Positions 21,420 through 32,540 are shown, counted from the first letter of the stretch. The stretch: DNA of 64,000 bases from Eurosta solidaginis (GCF_040869045.1 NC_090321.1:182995596-183059595), one strand, 5' to 3'. Numbers and translations: made by a program. Notes: generated from the letters alone by a model not told the origin.

Positions 21420-23740
21420 TGTATGACATGTGTATCAAATGGAAGGTATTAAAGAGTATTTTAAGAGAGAGTAGGCCATAGTTCTATGGATGGACGCCAT
21501 TTAGGGATATCGCCATAAAGGTGGACCAGGGCTGACTCTAGAATGTGTTTGTACGATATGGGTATCAAATGAAAGGTGATAATGAGTATTTTAAAAGGGA
21601 ATGAGCTTTAGTTCTATAGGTGAACGCCTTTTCGAGAAATCCCCATAAAGGTGGACCAGGGGTGACTCTAGAATATGTTTGTACGATATGGGTATCAAAT
21701 GAAAGCTGTTAATGAGTATTTTGAAAAGGAGTGATCCTTAGTTCCCTAGGTGGACGCCGTTTCGAGATATCGCGATAAAGGTGGACCAGGGGTGTCTCTA
21801 GTTGTACGATATGGGAATCAAATGAAAGGTGTTACTGAGCGTTTTAAGAGGGAGTGGGCATTAGGTCTATAGGTGGACGCCTTTTCGAAATGTCGCCATT
21901 AGGGTGGGCCAGGGGTGACTCTAGAATGTGTTTGTACGATATGGGTATCAAACGAAAGGTGTTACTGAGCATTTTAAGAGGGAGTGGGCATTAGGTCCAT
22001 AGGTGGACGCCTTTTCGAGATATCGCCATTAGGGTGGGCCAGGGTGACTCTGGAATGTGTTTGTACGATATGGGTATCAAATGAAAGGTGGTAATGAGTA
22101 TTTTAAAAGGGAGTGGGCATTAGGTCTATAGGTGGACGCCTTTTCGAGATATCGCCATTAGGGTGGGCCAGGGGTGACTCTAGAATGTTTGTACGATATG
22201 GGTATCAAAAGAAAGGTGTTACTGAGCGTTTTAAGAGGGAGTGGGCATTAGGTCTATAGGTGGACGCCTTTTCGAAATGTCGCCATTAGGGTGGGCCAGG
22301 GGTGACTCTAGAATGGGTTTGTACGATATGGGTATCAAACGAAAGGTGTTACTGAGCATTTTAAGATGGAGTGGGCACTAGGTCTATAGGTGGACGCCTT
22401 TTCGAGATATCGCCATTAGGGTGGGCCAGGGGTGACTCTAGAATGTTTGTACGATATGGGTATCAAACGAAAGGTGTTACTGAGCATTTTAAGAGAAAGT
22501 GGGCATTAGGTCTATAGGTGGGCGCCTTTTCGAGATATTGCCATTAGGGTGGGCCAGGGGTGACTCTAGAATGTTTGTACGATATGGGTATCAAAAGAAA
22601 GGTGTTACTGAGCATTTTAAGAGGGAGTGGACATTAGGTCTATAGGTGGACGCCTTTTCGAGATATGGCCATTAGGGTGGGCCAGGGGTGACTCTAGAAT
22701 GTTTTTACGATATGGGTATCAAACGAAAGGTGTTACTGAGCATTTTAAGAGGGAGTGGGCATTAGGTCCATAGGTGGACGCCTTTTCGAGATATCGCCAT
22801 TAGGGTGGGCCAGGGGTACTCTGGAATGTGTTTGTACGATATGGGTATCAAATGAAAGGTGGTAATGAATATTTTAAAAGGGAGTGGGCATTAGGTCTAT
22901 AGGTGGACGCCTTTTCGAGATATCGCCATTAGGGTGGGCCAGGGGTGACTCTAGAATGTTTGTACGATATGGGTATCAAAAGAAAGGTGTTACTGAGCGT
23001 TTTAAGAGGGAGTGGGCATTAGGTCTATAGGTGGACGCCTTTTCGAAATGTCGCCATTAGGGTGGGCCAGGGGTGACTCTAGAATGTGTTTGTACGATAT
23101 GGGTATCAAACGAAAGGTGTTACTGAGCATTTTAAGATGGAGTGGGCACTAGGTCTATAGGTGGACGCCTTTTCGAGATATCGCCATTAGGGTGGGCCAG
23201 GGTGACTCTAGAATGTGTTTGTACGATATGGGTATCAAATGAAAGGTGGTAATGAGTATTTTAAAAGGGGGTAATCCTCAGTTCTATAGGTGGACGCCTT
23301 TTCGAGATATCGCCATTAGGGTGGGTCAGGGGTGACTCTAGAATGTTTGTACGATATGGGTATCAAAAGAAAGGTGTTACTGAGCATTTTAAGAGGGAGT
23401 GGACATTAGGTCTATAGGTGGACGCCTTTTCGAGATATGGCCATTAGGGTGGGCCAGGGGTGACTCTAGAATGTTTTTACGATATGGGTATCAAACGAAA
23501 GGTGTTACTGAGCATTTTAAGAGGGAGTGGGCATTAGGTCTATAGGTGCACGCCTTTTCGAGATATCGCCATTAGGGTGGGCCAGGGTTGACTCTAGAAT
23601 GTGTTTGTACGATATGGATATCAAATTAAAGATATTAATGAGGGTTTTAAAAGCGAGTGGCCCTTAGATGTATATGTGAAGGCGTTCTCGCGATATCGAC
23701 CAAATGTGGATCAGGTGATCCAGAAAATCATCTGTCGGGT
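21420..23740 (+). repeat. internal tandem array of HINE-1 copy B, about 128-bp unit, about 18 units
   Basis: The units match those of copy A in order and in their private variants (for example GGGAATCAAATG at 21812 and the GTCGCC units). The coordinate offset to copy A rises from about 10548 to about 10676 across the array, which is one unit gained here or lost there, around 22945-23070. Confidence 0.9.
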
Positions 23741-24880
23741 ACTGCTAATTTATTTATATATTCAATAACACTAACAGTATTCCTGCCAAGGTTCCAAGGG
23801 CTGTTGATTTCGCCTTGTAGAACTTTTTCATTTTCTTCTACTTTATATGGTAGGTGTCACACCCATTTTACAAAGTTTTTTCCAAAGTTATATTTTGCGT
23901 CAATAAACCAATCCAGTTACCATGTTTCATCCCTTTTTTCGTATTTGGTATAGAATTATGGCATTTTTTTAATTTTTCGTAATTTTCGATATCGATAAAG
24001 TGGGCGTGGTTATGGTCGGATTTCGGCCATTTTTTATACCAAGATAAAGTGAGTTCAGATAAGTACGTGGGTTAAGCTTAGTAAGGATATATCGGTTTTT
24101 GCTCAAGTTATTGTGTTAACGGCCGAGCGGAAGGACAGACGGTGGACTGTGTATAAAAACTGGGCGTGGCTTCCACCGATTTCGCCCATTTTCACAGAGA
24201 ACAGTTAGCGTCATAGAATCTATGCTCCTACCAAATTTCAAAAGGATTGGTAAATTTTTGTTCGACTTATGGCATTAAAAGTATTCTAGACACACTAAAT
24301 GAAAATGGGCGGAGCCACGCCCATTTTGAAATTTTCTTTTATTTTTGTATTTTGTTGCATCATATCATTACTGGAGTTGAATTTTGACTTAATTTACTTA
24401 TATACAGTAAAGATATTAAATTTTTTGTTAAAATTTGAATTTAAAAAAATTTTTCTTAAAAAGTGGGCGTGTTCTTCATCCAATTTTGCTAATTTTTATT
24501 TAGCACATATATAGTAATAGTAGTAACGTTCCTGCCAAATTTCATCATGATATCTTCAACGACTGCCAAATTACAGCTTGCAAAACTTTTAAATTACCTT
24601 CTTGTAAAAGTGGGCGGTGCCACGCCCATTGTCCAAAATCTTACTAATTTTCTATTCTGCGTCATAACGTCAACCCCTCTACCAAGTTTCATCGCTTTAG
24701 CCGCCTTTGGCAAAGAATTATCGCATTTTTTCGGTTTTTCGAAATTTTCGATATCGAAAAAGTGGGCGTGGTTATAGTCCGATGTCGTTCATTTTAAATA
24801 GCGATCTGAGATGAGTGCTCAGGAACCTACATACCAAATTTCATCAAGATACCTCAAAATTTACTCAAGTTATCGTGTTA

Positions 24881-24930
24881 ACGGACGGACGGACGGACGG
24901 ACGGACGGACGGACGGACGGACGGACGGAC
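24881..24930 (+). repeat. (ACGG)n microsatellite, about 12.5 units, inside HINE-1 copy B
   Basis: An uninterrupted run of ACGG units. The same position in other HINE-1 copies holds about 5 units (232-252, 13904-13929) or interrupted runs (42561-42597, 17068-17094, 35403-35425). Confidence 0.95.
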
Positions 24931-25075
24931 ATGGCTCAATCAAATTTTTTTTGCATCCTGATTATTTTGATATATGGAAGTCTATATCTATCTCGATTCC
25001 TTTATATATGTACAACCAACCGTTATCCAATCAAACTTAATATACTCTGTGAGCTCTGCTCAACTGAGTATAAAA

Positions 25076-25680
25076 ACAAATACACTTTGCAATTGCCAAC
25101 TGTAAAGGAATAAAACATTTGCCGAGATGCGCGCGACCTCATTAGCCACCGCTGATGGTGTAATAACAATGACGTCAATGCGTGAGCGGACAGACACCAA
25201 GAAATTGGCAACCGACACTGATGGACCGACCAAAGACCAAAAGAATGAACGTTGGCACTGTTACAGAATGGACTTAGCATATGTAGTATACAGAGCGATG
25301 TAAAGCGGGAGGATGGGCATATGATTGCGATAGAAAGTGAAAACAAATGAAGGCGGTTGAACGCGTCATGGATTTTCGCAATCGCTTCAAAATTCTATGG
25401 ACAAGCATATGCATATAGAGGCATTTGTTTGTATATACATACATATTATTATAATCATAATACTACTAATTCGCCTTTCCACGGAAAACTAAAATTTTTT
25501 GGATAAAAAACTAAATGTTAAGCTGATTCTAGAAATTAGATTACTTTTGAATTTCTACTTTAATTTAGTTATAATAGCAACACAGAAAACAGAAACACAC
25601 AACATTTGAGTAGTATCAGCGGAACAACGATATAACAAAACTAGAGATGTGAACATAACATTATTTTATTGACTGGAAAA
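25076..25680. other. no recognised gene
   Basis: Unique-looking intronic sequence. A CATACATA microsatellite lies near 25435. The open frame on the minus strand at 25023-25346 runs into the HINE end and is not credible as a gene. Confidence 0.4.
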
Positions 25681-26084
25681 TATGATGTGTTTCGACAGTG
25701 TACCGATGCTTTTTTCAGTTTATATCGTTACTTTTCAATAGATAGTTCAGTTTAAACAATTTAGTAAATGGACGCCCATATCATTTCAGTTTCTGAAAAA
25801 AGTAAAATATCGATAATTTTGTCCTTTCATTTCGATACTTTTTACTCGATTGTTTAATGATGATATTTTATGAATTTAAGTGTAAGGATGGATCAAGTTT
25901 GGAAAAAAGCAACGTATCGATAGTTCTAACACTAAGCTCGATAGTTAAATGATGATGATTGATGGGATTTAGTAAAATAACAAAATTTAGAAGAAGGAAA
26001 ATATCGATATTTTTTCACTTATTATCGATATTTTATTCGATAGATTAAATTAAATGGAGTTTAACTAAGCAAGTTGACTGTGGT

Positions 26085-26745
26085 AATCTCTTCGGGCCAA
26101 GAAACGCTCATAACCACTTATAACGCAATTTGCCGCCAAGCCTAGAAAGATCACAACGAAGAAACCTGCAGGCCTGTCAACACATCCAGCTCAGAACTGT
26201 CACGGGATGTCTTCTTTTGTCCCCAGAACATCATCTACACAGAGAAGAGAATATTAACTTTAAACGAAAGAGAAATGAAATGCTGAACAAACAGTTTCTG
26301 CTGAATACCCAGCAACCTGGGCTTCTCATTACACATCTGATTGAAGAGGCCTTACCTCCTAGGAACTTAAGAAGTAATTTCCATAAGTACCATAAAGAAA
26401 TTCGGCATTAGCCCTATAAAGAAAAGAAGCATGAAAAGACCTTCAAATACATCTGCAAACTGGCGTCGGACTGAAGAGGCCTCACTTCCCAGGAACTTAA
26501 GACGCAATTTCCGTAAGCACTATAAAGAAATCCGGTATTAGCCGCATAAAGAAAATAAGCATGAAAAAGCCTTCAAAGACATCTACAAACTGGCGCCGGA
26601 CTACCATTCCATAGATAGCCTGGCAAAAGCCGTCTTTAAAGACAAATACGCGACACGCGTAGTTGAGGAAACTAACCTCACCAGGTACCAGATGCGTGTA
26701 ACTCTAGCTCAATTTTGAGCTTCAACTGCTTCAAACTAGAGCTCA
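26085..26745 (+). pseudogene. LINE-C lineage, C-terminal fragment with internal duplication
   Basis: Matches the C-terminal part of the full-length LINE at 56091-60141. Shared stretches include LQACQH, TGCLLLSPEHHLH, NERNEMLNKQFLLNTQQP-like residues and PPRNLRSNFHKYHKE. Frameshifts and stops are frequent. The block 26342-26472 is repeated directly at 26473-26602 with about ten differences, a tandem duplication within the dead element. The element resumes at 27332 after the foldback insertion. Confidence 0.75.
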
Positions 26746-27331
26746 CAATTTCTTCTCGAACACACGCGAGATTTTCGAGACCCGCGAATTCGAGTACTCG
26801 ACTTCTCGCGAGATTCTCGCGTCTCGAAGTACTCGTAAATCTCGCGATCTTCTCGAAATACACTTGGCTTTTTTTTTTTACTTTTTACTTTTTTGTTGAT
26901 TATATTGCTTCAATGACATTTAACTCAAAACATATTTATTATACATATAATTTTGTTCGCAATATATTATTTTTCATCGAGACATCAGGAACACGGCTTC
27001 TCGCGGGATTCTCGAATCTCGAATTACTCGTAATACTCGCGATCTTCTCGACTTTCAATTCAGTCGCTGCATTGGCAATTTTCTATACATTTCGGCGTTT
27101 TTTACTTGTTGTTTTGCGGAAATTTTGGCTTGTGCTCCAGAAGAAATCGTAAGCTGTATATAAAACAGCCAATGAATCTATTAAGCTGAATGTCGAGAAG
27201 CTCGCAAGCCTTACGAGTAATTCGAGATTCGAGAATCCGCGAGCTTTATGAGAAATTCAAGATTCGAGAATTTCGCGAGAAGGCGAGACTCGCGAGAAAT
27301 CTCTTCTCGAACATGTTCGGGAAATCGTAAG
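26746..27331. mobile_element. foldback-like element built of CTCGCGAGA/TTCTCGA repeats
   Basis: The left part (26749-26865) and middle part (26995-27055) contain TTCTCGCGAGATTCTCG, GAATTACTCGTAA and ATCTTCTCGA phrases. The right part (27190-27325) contains the same phrases in inverted orientation, ending in AAATCTCTTCTCGAACATG. The inner part is AT-rich. It interrupts the LINE-C fragment between residues matching VTLAQ and VCLACNVSP, so it is younger than that fragment. No protein is encoded. Exact ends and a target duplication could not be set. Confidence 0.6.
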
Positions 27332-27491
27332 GTCTACTACAAACCCAATGTATGTCTGGCTTGTAACGTGTCTCCATCCATCAATTTCAATATGAAATGT
27401 GGAACCAAGGCCTCCAACACCTTTGTCTCTCTGCTCCAACCCTGTTTAAACAGCAAGATTCTTCGGACTCCCGTTAGAGGATATTGATGAT
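27332..27491 (+). pseudogene. LINE-C lineage, extreme C-terminus
   Basis: The frame NVCLACNVSPSI matches the CPACNVSP zinc-knuckle of the intact relative near 59935. A later frame gives FGLPLEDIDDYL, matching the end FLGLPLEDIDDNL. It is the tail of the LINE-C fragment interrupted at 26746. Confidence 0.75.
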
Positions 27492-27834
27492 TATTTGTGA
27501 TTAGTTTATTGAATGGTGCGATAGTTCAGTAAAGATATTTTAAGGCATTGAGTGGCGCAATTCGTTATTTTTGATAGTTTGAAAAACGCTATCGATAGTT
27601 TTTTTAAATTTTTAAGGACTACCCTAATATGCCTTCAAATAATACCAGATAAACAATGTGAAGCGGCTTGAAGGTTCGGGAGGGCAAACCATTTGCTCCA
27701 CAGTAAAACGGGCTCTCAAAGCTATCGGCCATCGGCAGAAAAAAATCGATGGTTTTACAAAAATAAAACTTTCGATGCTATCGTTAGTTTTGCAGCTCTG
27801 GTATACATATAGCGAGCTTTGAAAAATATCGATA

Positions 27835-29424
27835 ATTTTAACACTAATTGTATTGTTTAACGTAAACAATGAAAATTGTTTGCAAACTCGTTATGGGCGA
27901 AATTTGAAAACTCGAGAAGTTTTTAAAAATATTAGTGAAAACATTAAAGGAGATATCTTTTTATAAGACATCTTTTATGAGACATTTTGAATAAGTTTTG
28001 TAGTCCAATCCGTCTGACAAAGTACAAGTTGGAAATATTTCAAAATTCGTATTTTCCTGAAGGGTTTTTTACATTTTCTACCTTAAAGTAAGCGAATTTT
28101 ATTTAAAATATCTCTAAAAAAATAGGCCTAGAATATTTAGAAGCAAATAATATTCTTTTGTATACATAATTCAGCTTCGTTTCATGAAATATATTTTAGT
28201 TTTTAAAGAGTGTCTAATGCGCCCCACTTACCCTACATAATTCATATCTACATACATATGTACCTACATAAAAGTCGGCGCGCTTATCCGTGAAACACAT
28301 GAATATGTGCTAAGCTTCAATTAAATTAGACAGATTTATTCTGTTGGATGTTTTTTCATGGTAAAATCGACGAAAAAGTTTCAGTACTTTTGTTATGTAA
28401 AGACAAGTAAATACAATTTTCATCTTTTTTTCTCTTAATGAGCCTCCTTGAGCAGTTTTGCCTTTGTGCCGATGTTGATGAGAGACACATTGAAGACCCC
28501 CCGTCTCATTCATTTCACCACAAATCTGTGCAAATTAGCTCTAATTGTAGAAACAGCGGGATTTTGTTGAAATGAAAATTGTCTCCAGTATTTAAAATAT
28601 ATTTTACACATTTCAGTGACAACTTCGTTGAAATTTAAAACAAACTAATTCAATGAAAAAAAAAATGGCTAACAGCATTCTAAAAAAATAATTTAATTGT
28701 CTGTGAAGAAATAACACAGTTTTTTTTCTTTTAGAACAAAGTGATAACGCTCATTATGTACACCTCAAAGAATACTTATGTTTTCTCAGAATTTGAGATG
28801 CCGAAATAATAAGAAAATCATTTCTCGGAATTGAGAATGAAGAGGAACACCTTGACAATAAAAGCTTTCAGCTGACAGATGGTGACAAAGCTAATTCAAT
28901 TAATTTATGTTCACAGCAGCACGGCAATTGGAGTGATTGTAGCAAAAGACAAAATTACTGGGCCCGAAATACAAAGCAGATGCGTATGTTTATTTAAAGC
29001 TTGCAAAGCCCTCAACCTATCCACATGAAAATTGAATTGTTTTCGCATCTTTTTGATAGAGGAAGAAAAATCGGGACAGAACATGAAAAGATAGAAGGCG
29101 AATTATAGGAAAAAATCAGACGGAGAGGATGTCCTATATCATCTTAGGCAAGGAAGAAGCAGAAGAGAAATTCGCAAAGAAATGTTATAGAGATATGAAG
29201 AGGAAGAAAAGAAAGAGTCACAAGATAAGGAATAGTAATAAAACGAGACTGAATACGATTAAGACGACAGAGAAGAGTTGAAAGGAAGAGAAGGTAGGGG
29301 AACTGGAAATAAGGTCGAAAAATAGGAAGTGCATGATGGTCAGATGGTTATCAGCAGTTGATTTAGCGAAGGAAAAAGTGGGTTAAATTGATGAGAGGAG
29401 AGAGTCTTTGTTTTTCTAGTTTGA
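27835..29424. other. no recognised gene
   Basis: AT-rich DNA, then a purine-rich stretch (29060-29400, many GAAGA/GAGA runs). No exon or RNA gene is supported. Confidence 0.4.
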
Positions 29425-29720
29425 AAAAAAAGAGATATACCTGGCGCAATTTACCTCCAAGGAGACTCTGGCTGAGCTTCTTATCCATTTCGCGATGTGC
29501 TCCTTTTTATTTCATTAGATATTTTTGGGGAAAAATTTAAACAACTCGACATCAGGACGGACAAGGCAACAGCTGTTTCTATTATATTTTGTAAATCTCT
29601 TCAAAGCCTTTTCTTCCGGGAGTGGGATGTGAACCCGCACTCCTGCGATATTTGAACTATTTACAAACGCATAGGACCATCATGTCATACAACTTTTTCG
29701 CAATTGCCATCTGCTTCGTT
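29425..29720 (-). mobile_element. tRNA-derived SINE, copy 1 of a cluster
   Basis: On the minus strand GGGTTCACATCCC near 29625-29645 is a box-B-like element. Further along, AAGGAGCACATCGCGAAATGG, AGAAGCTCAGCC and GGAGGTAAATTGCGCC match the 3' body of the better copy at 44695-45060. Ends are approximate. Confidence 0.6.
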
Positions 29721-29754
29721 TGTATATACTTTCATATAGAACAAAATTTTATGA

Positions 29755-29980
29755 TGTTTGCTTATGTGCTCCTTTTTAATTTTTCCTAGAAACTCTCGAA
29801 ACAGGACCTAGACAAATGAATTTTCACTTAGAAATTTTCATGTGAAAAGTACACTCGAAGTGTTTGCCAATCCAAAGCTGAAGTACGACCCCGCTTAGAA
29901 ACCTGTTTCCTAATTGAAAATTTTTTTTTTATAAAATTTTGATGTTGATTTGCTCGAAACTTGAACCACTCAAGAATAGG
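29755..29980 (-). mobile_element. tRNA-derived SINE, copy 2 of a cluster
   Basis: On the minus strand it shows a box-B-like CTTGAACC-complement (29955-29975), the ATCAAAATTTTATAA and AATTAGGAAACAG phrases, and GCAAACACTTCGAGTG. It ends in AGGAAAAATTAAAAAGGAGC. The middle part around the GGTCCCGTCCCGCC motif is missing. Confidence 0.6.
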
Positions 29981-30017
29981 CAAGTAAATTTGGGGACTCC
30001 ACAACATCTTCCAGATT

Positions 30018-30180
30018 CGCTAGGTTATTCTATATCTACGACAGCATGACACTCTTAATACACGTCCAAAAATATCAAGAGGGGTACCAAAAGACGATTT
30101 TTGGCCAATTGGCGGGACGGGACCTACTTGTTGTATGCCGACTCCGGAAGGAATCTCCAAGGCAGAAAACACTTTTTTGA
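30018..30180 (-). mobile_element. tRNA-derived SINE, copy 3 of a cluster, body only
   Basis: The minus strand has TCTGCCTTGGAGATTCC, GGCATACAACAAGTAGG and TCCCGTCCCGCCAATTGG, matching 44908-44965 of the complete copy. The tRNA-like head is absent, so it is 5'-truncated. Confidence 0.65.
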
Positions 30181-30875
30181 AAAAAAATACCAAAGCAAAA
30201 TACAATAAAATTATATTATTACAAAAACAGAGTTAATTATAGTTGTGGCACGTATATGCAACCATTTATACAAAATATAAATTTATTAAATCATTAAACA
30301 AATTAAAACAAGAGTCAACAGATTTATAGGGGGTTGACACCCATTGAATAAGCCTATGTACGTAGTATCTAAGGTAATAAGTAGATATTTTTTAATTCCG
30401 AATATTGAATCGCAAGTGTCTAAATCCTGGCAATGTCTCTTTAAGTCCTGTAAAAGGAAACGAAGCGGTTTATACATTTCAAAGTTCTAGTTAAAACTTA
30501 ATTATGCCAAGCAAAAATAAGATACCTAGCATCTTTCTACGGCTCTCTAACGCAGGCAACGAAAAAAATGTTAACCGGCTGCGGTACGGTCTAAGATTCC
30601 GTGGCAAATTTTCGGGGTTGATTCTGGATAGGTAATAGTTCAACCTATTACAGTATCCAGATCGAAGTTGACCTATAGTGACGCGCGTTTTACTAGGAAG
30701 AGTTCGTTCCTCTTTTGCAATTTCTGGATAGTTTTCTTTAAGAATTGGATTCGCCGGGTAATTCCCGACATAGAGGTCCGACGCCTGTTTGTGGATATCA
30801 CTGAGGACCTGCTTGTGCTTTTTTTGCTTAATACGGCTGTGTTCTCAGGTGCCGTATTTCTTCATAATGCTTACG

Positions 30876-31156
30876 TATGCCTGTCGTAATAGGCGACTAA
30901 AATACCAAATAGATTCAAGGCGTTGTTTAGCGCAACCCTTTCAAGGTGTTGCCAGCGCAATATATAGCTTCTCCAACCCAATTGTCAACCTCACATATCC
31001 ATGATGAATCCTGTTTCATTAACAGCCGAGGCTCTGGCGGCCCCGAACTCGTCATGGATCTAAGGGGTGGGAGGGCTTGGTACCGGAACGTACTGGATCG
31101 ATAATATTCCCCAAGGCCATCGGTGACTATCCTTGTCGCTACAACAATAACAATAA
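30876..31156 (+). mobile_element. short (CAA)n-tailed element, copy 1, with 13-bp target duplication
   Basis: It starts TATGCCTGTCGTAATAGGCG and ends with ACAACAATAACAATAA. CATAATGCTTACG flanks it on both sides (30863-30875 and 31157-31169) and belongs to the interrupted LINE. The tail type and the GCTACAACAA junction are shared with the full-length LINE at 60123, so it was probably copied in trans by that LINE's machinery. TGTCGTAATAGG and GATTCAAGGC are weak box A/B-like strings, so a SINE origin is possible but unproven. Confidence 0.75.
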
Positions 31157-31188
31157 CATAATGCTTACGGCGATTACCCCTTAGGCCC

Positions 31189-31342
31189 AAAATATCGTTC
31201 CCGAGATGGACGGGCTAGTACCTTAATGGTGCTTTGTTACCGAAATGTACCGGATCTATATCCGGCAAAGAACCATCAACATCGACAACACTTCCCAAAG
31301 CCTTCGGGGAGTGTATTTGTCGTTAATACAACAACAACAACG
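31189..31342 (+). mobile_element. short (CAA)n-tailed element, copy 2, 5'-truncated, with target duplication
   Basis: The body from TCGTTCCCGAGATGGACGGG to the AACAACAACAAC tail matches the 3' half of the copy at 47162-47536. ACCCCTTAGGCCC (31176-31188) and ACCCCTTAAACCC (31343-31355) flank it. They are a 13-bp duplication with two differences, made of LINE-C sequence. Confidence 0.7.
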
Positions 31343-31830
31343 ACCCCTTAAACCCATGGGAGGTTTACCCTCATCAATCAGATGTCTGTTGGGATGACCA
31401 GTTTTCTGGGTATTCAACAGAAACTGTTTGTTCAGCATTTCATTTCTCCCCCTAATGCGGACTACTCTCGCCTCATTGTGTAGGTGGTGTTCTAGGTACA
31501 CAGGTAGACAGTGAATAACCGTTAGGCTTGGCGACCATATTGGGGACGCGTAGTATGCAATCTGCTAGCCAATTGCTTTGTACGTGGTTAGCAACGTTTC
31601 CTATCTTTTCCCAAGTACTGCCGGCAAGCGACTTGCGGATTTTGTTTCGGGTTTGTACCTTAGATACAATTTCGGTGGCATGCGCCTTTAAGATGAGAGT
31701 ATTATCGAATGTTATCCCTAAGATCTTTGGGTGACTGACAGTCGGTAGCGTAACACCATCGACGTGAACGTCAAACATTTGCGTCACCTATTCCTTCCAC
31801 GTCATAAACAGCGTGTCCGTGTATACGGTC

Positions 31831-32382
31831 GGTTATAATGGCAGATAGCACGAGGTGAAGACTGGGAGATAGCTGTGTGGCGAGTATCCATTGCCTTCCC
31901 CGACTCGATGTTATGGGTTCTGACAGAGATCTTGCACGTATTTGCAGATTAGTTTGTTATAAGAAAGCCAGTTCTTGAGACTTTACATTCATCCCAGTGA
32001 ATTCAAAGCTATTTCACTAACAATACACTAATTTTTCTCACCGTATCACCAAAAGCTTATCGCATAGAGTTTTCCATGTAAAAGAAAATGTTGCAAAACT
32101 AAACTATTTCAAAATGCATATTCGGACCAATCTCCACTTTCAACCTTTTTTATTTAAAGGAAGTCTCGGAAGCCTCAAAAAAAATGTGGGACTGTAACCA
32201 TGATAATTTTTGCGCAAAGAAAAAAAAAGTTTTCGCAAAACAGTAACAGCTTTTTAGGTGTTGTTATTATTTCAACGATTGGAAAAACTATCCATAGAAG
32301 TTTATTTATTATATACTGTAGGCATACATTCTAAAACTATTGCGTCATCAATTCAGAATTAAGTTCCACTATAATATTTTTG
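31831..32382. other. no recognised gene
   Basis: The first 150 bp may be further decayed LINE. The remainder is AT-rich with no features I can support. Confidence 0.35.
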
Positions 32383-32540
32383 TACTTTACTGGAAGTGCT
32401 TGCCAAACACTGCCGAGGGTCGACACCGCTTAGAAAAATTTACTTCTAATTGAAAAACGTTTTTTCTAAAATTTTGATGTTGCTTTTCCCGGGGCGTGAA
32501 CCCAGGGTCTTCGCTACCATCCCACCACTGCGGCCGCTAT
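32383..32540 (-). mobile_element. tRNA-derived SINE, head and middle
   Basis: The minus strand has the box-A-like GGGATGGTAGCGAAGACC, the box-B-like GGGTTCACGCCCCGGG, then ATCAAAATTTTAGAAAAAAC, AATTAGAAGTAAATTTTTC and GGCAGTGTTTGGCAAGCACT. These match 44710-44870 in order. The 3' body is missing. Confidence 0.7.

Larger units (their letters stand above)
21294..25075 (+). mobile_element. HINE-1 copy B, longest copy
   Basis: Same ends as copy A (ACAAGTAAGGAAGGC ... CTCAACTGAGTATAAAA), the same terminal hairpin and the same subterminal inverted repeats. It is almost identical to copy A over the first 3 kb, with one extra internal unit and without the 300-bp deletion near the microsatellite. It sits in the intron of the minus-strand Ly6-like gene, in antisense orientation to that gene. 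No transposase or helicase is encoded, so mobilisation would need a helper. Confidence 0.88.
25808..27834. promoter_or_regulatory. cluster of six TATCGATA palindromes
   Basis: Exact TATCGATA octamers lie at 25808, 25915, 26002, 26023, 27590 and 27827, with many CGATA half-sites between them. In Drosophila this octamer is the core of the DRE bound by DREF, and CGATA is bound by the insulator protein BEAF-32. Whether these sites act here is not shown; the cluster could instead be the body of a decayed repeat that flanks the LINE fragment. Confidence 0.4.
30588..31830 (-). pseudogene. LINE-C lineage, C-terminal fragment carrying two short insertions
   Basis: The minus strand encodes VHVDGVTLPTVSHPKILGI, KVQTRNKIRKSLAGSTWEK and NEMLNKQFLLNTQKTGHPNR. 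After the insertions at 31189-31342 and 30876-31156 it encodes residues matching LAQLRSGYCNRLN near 30620-30720. These correspond to the full-length copy at 59160-59935. Stops and frameshifts show it is dead. Confidence 0.78.

Noticed and set aside
25166..25176. TGACGTCA palindrome (CRE-like), also near 43842
   Set aside because: Two isolated octamers with no promoter context do not support a regulatory call.
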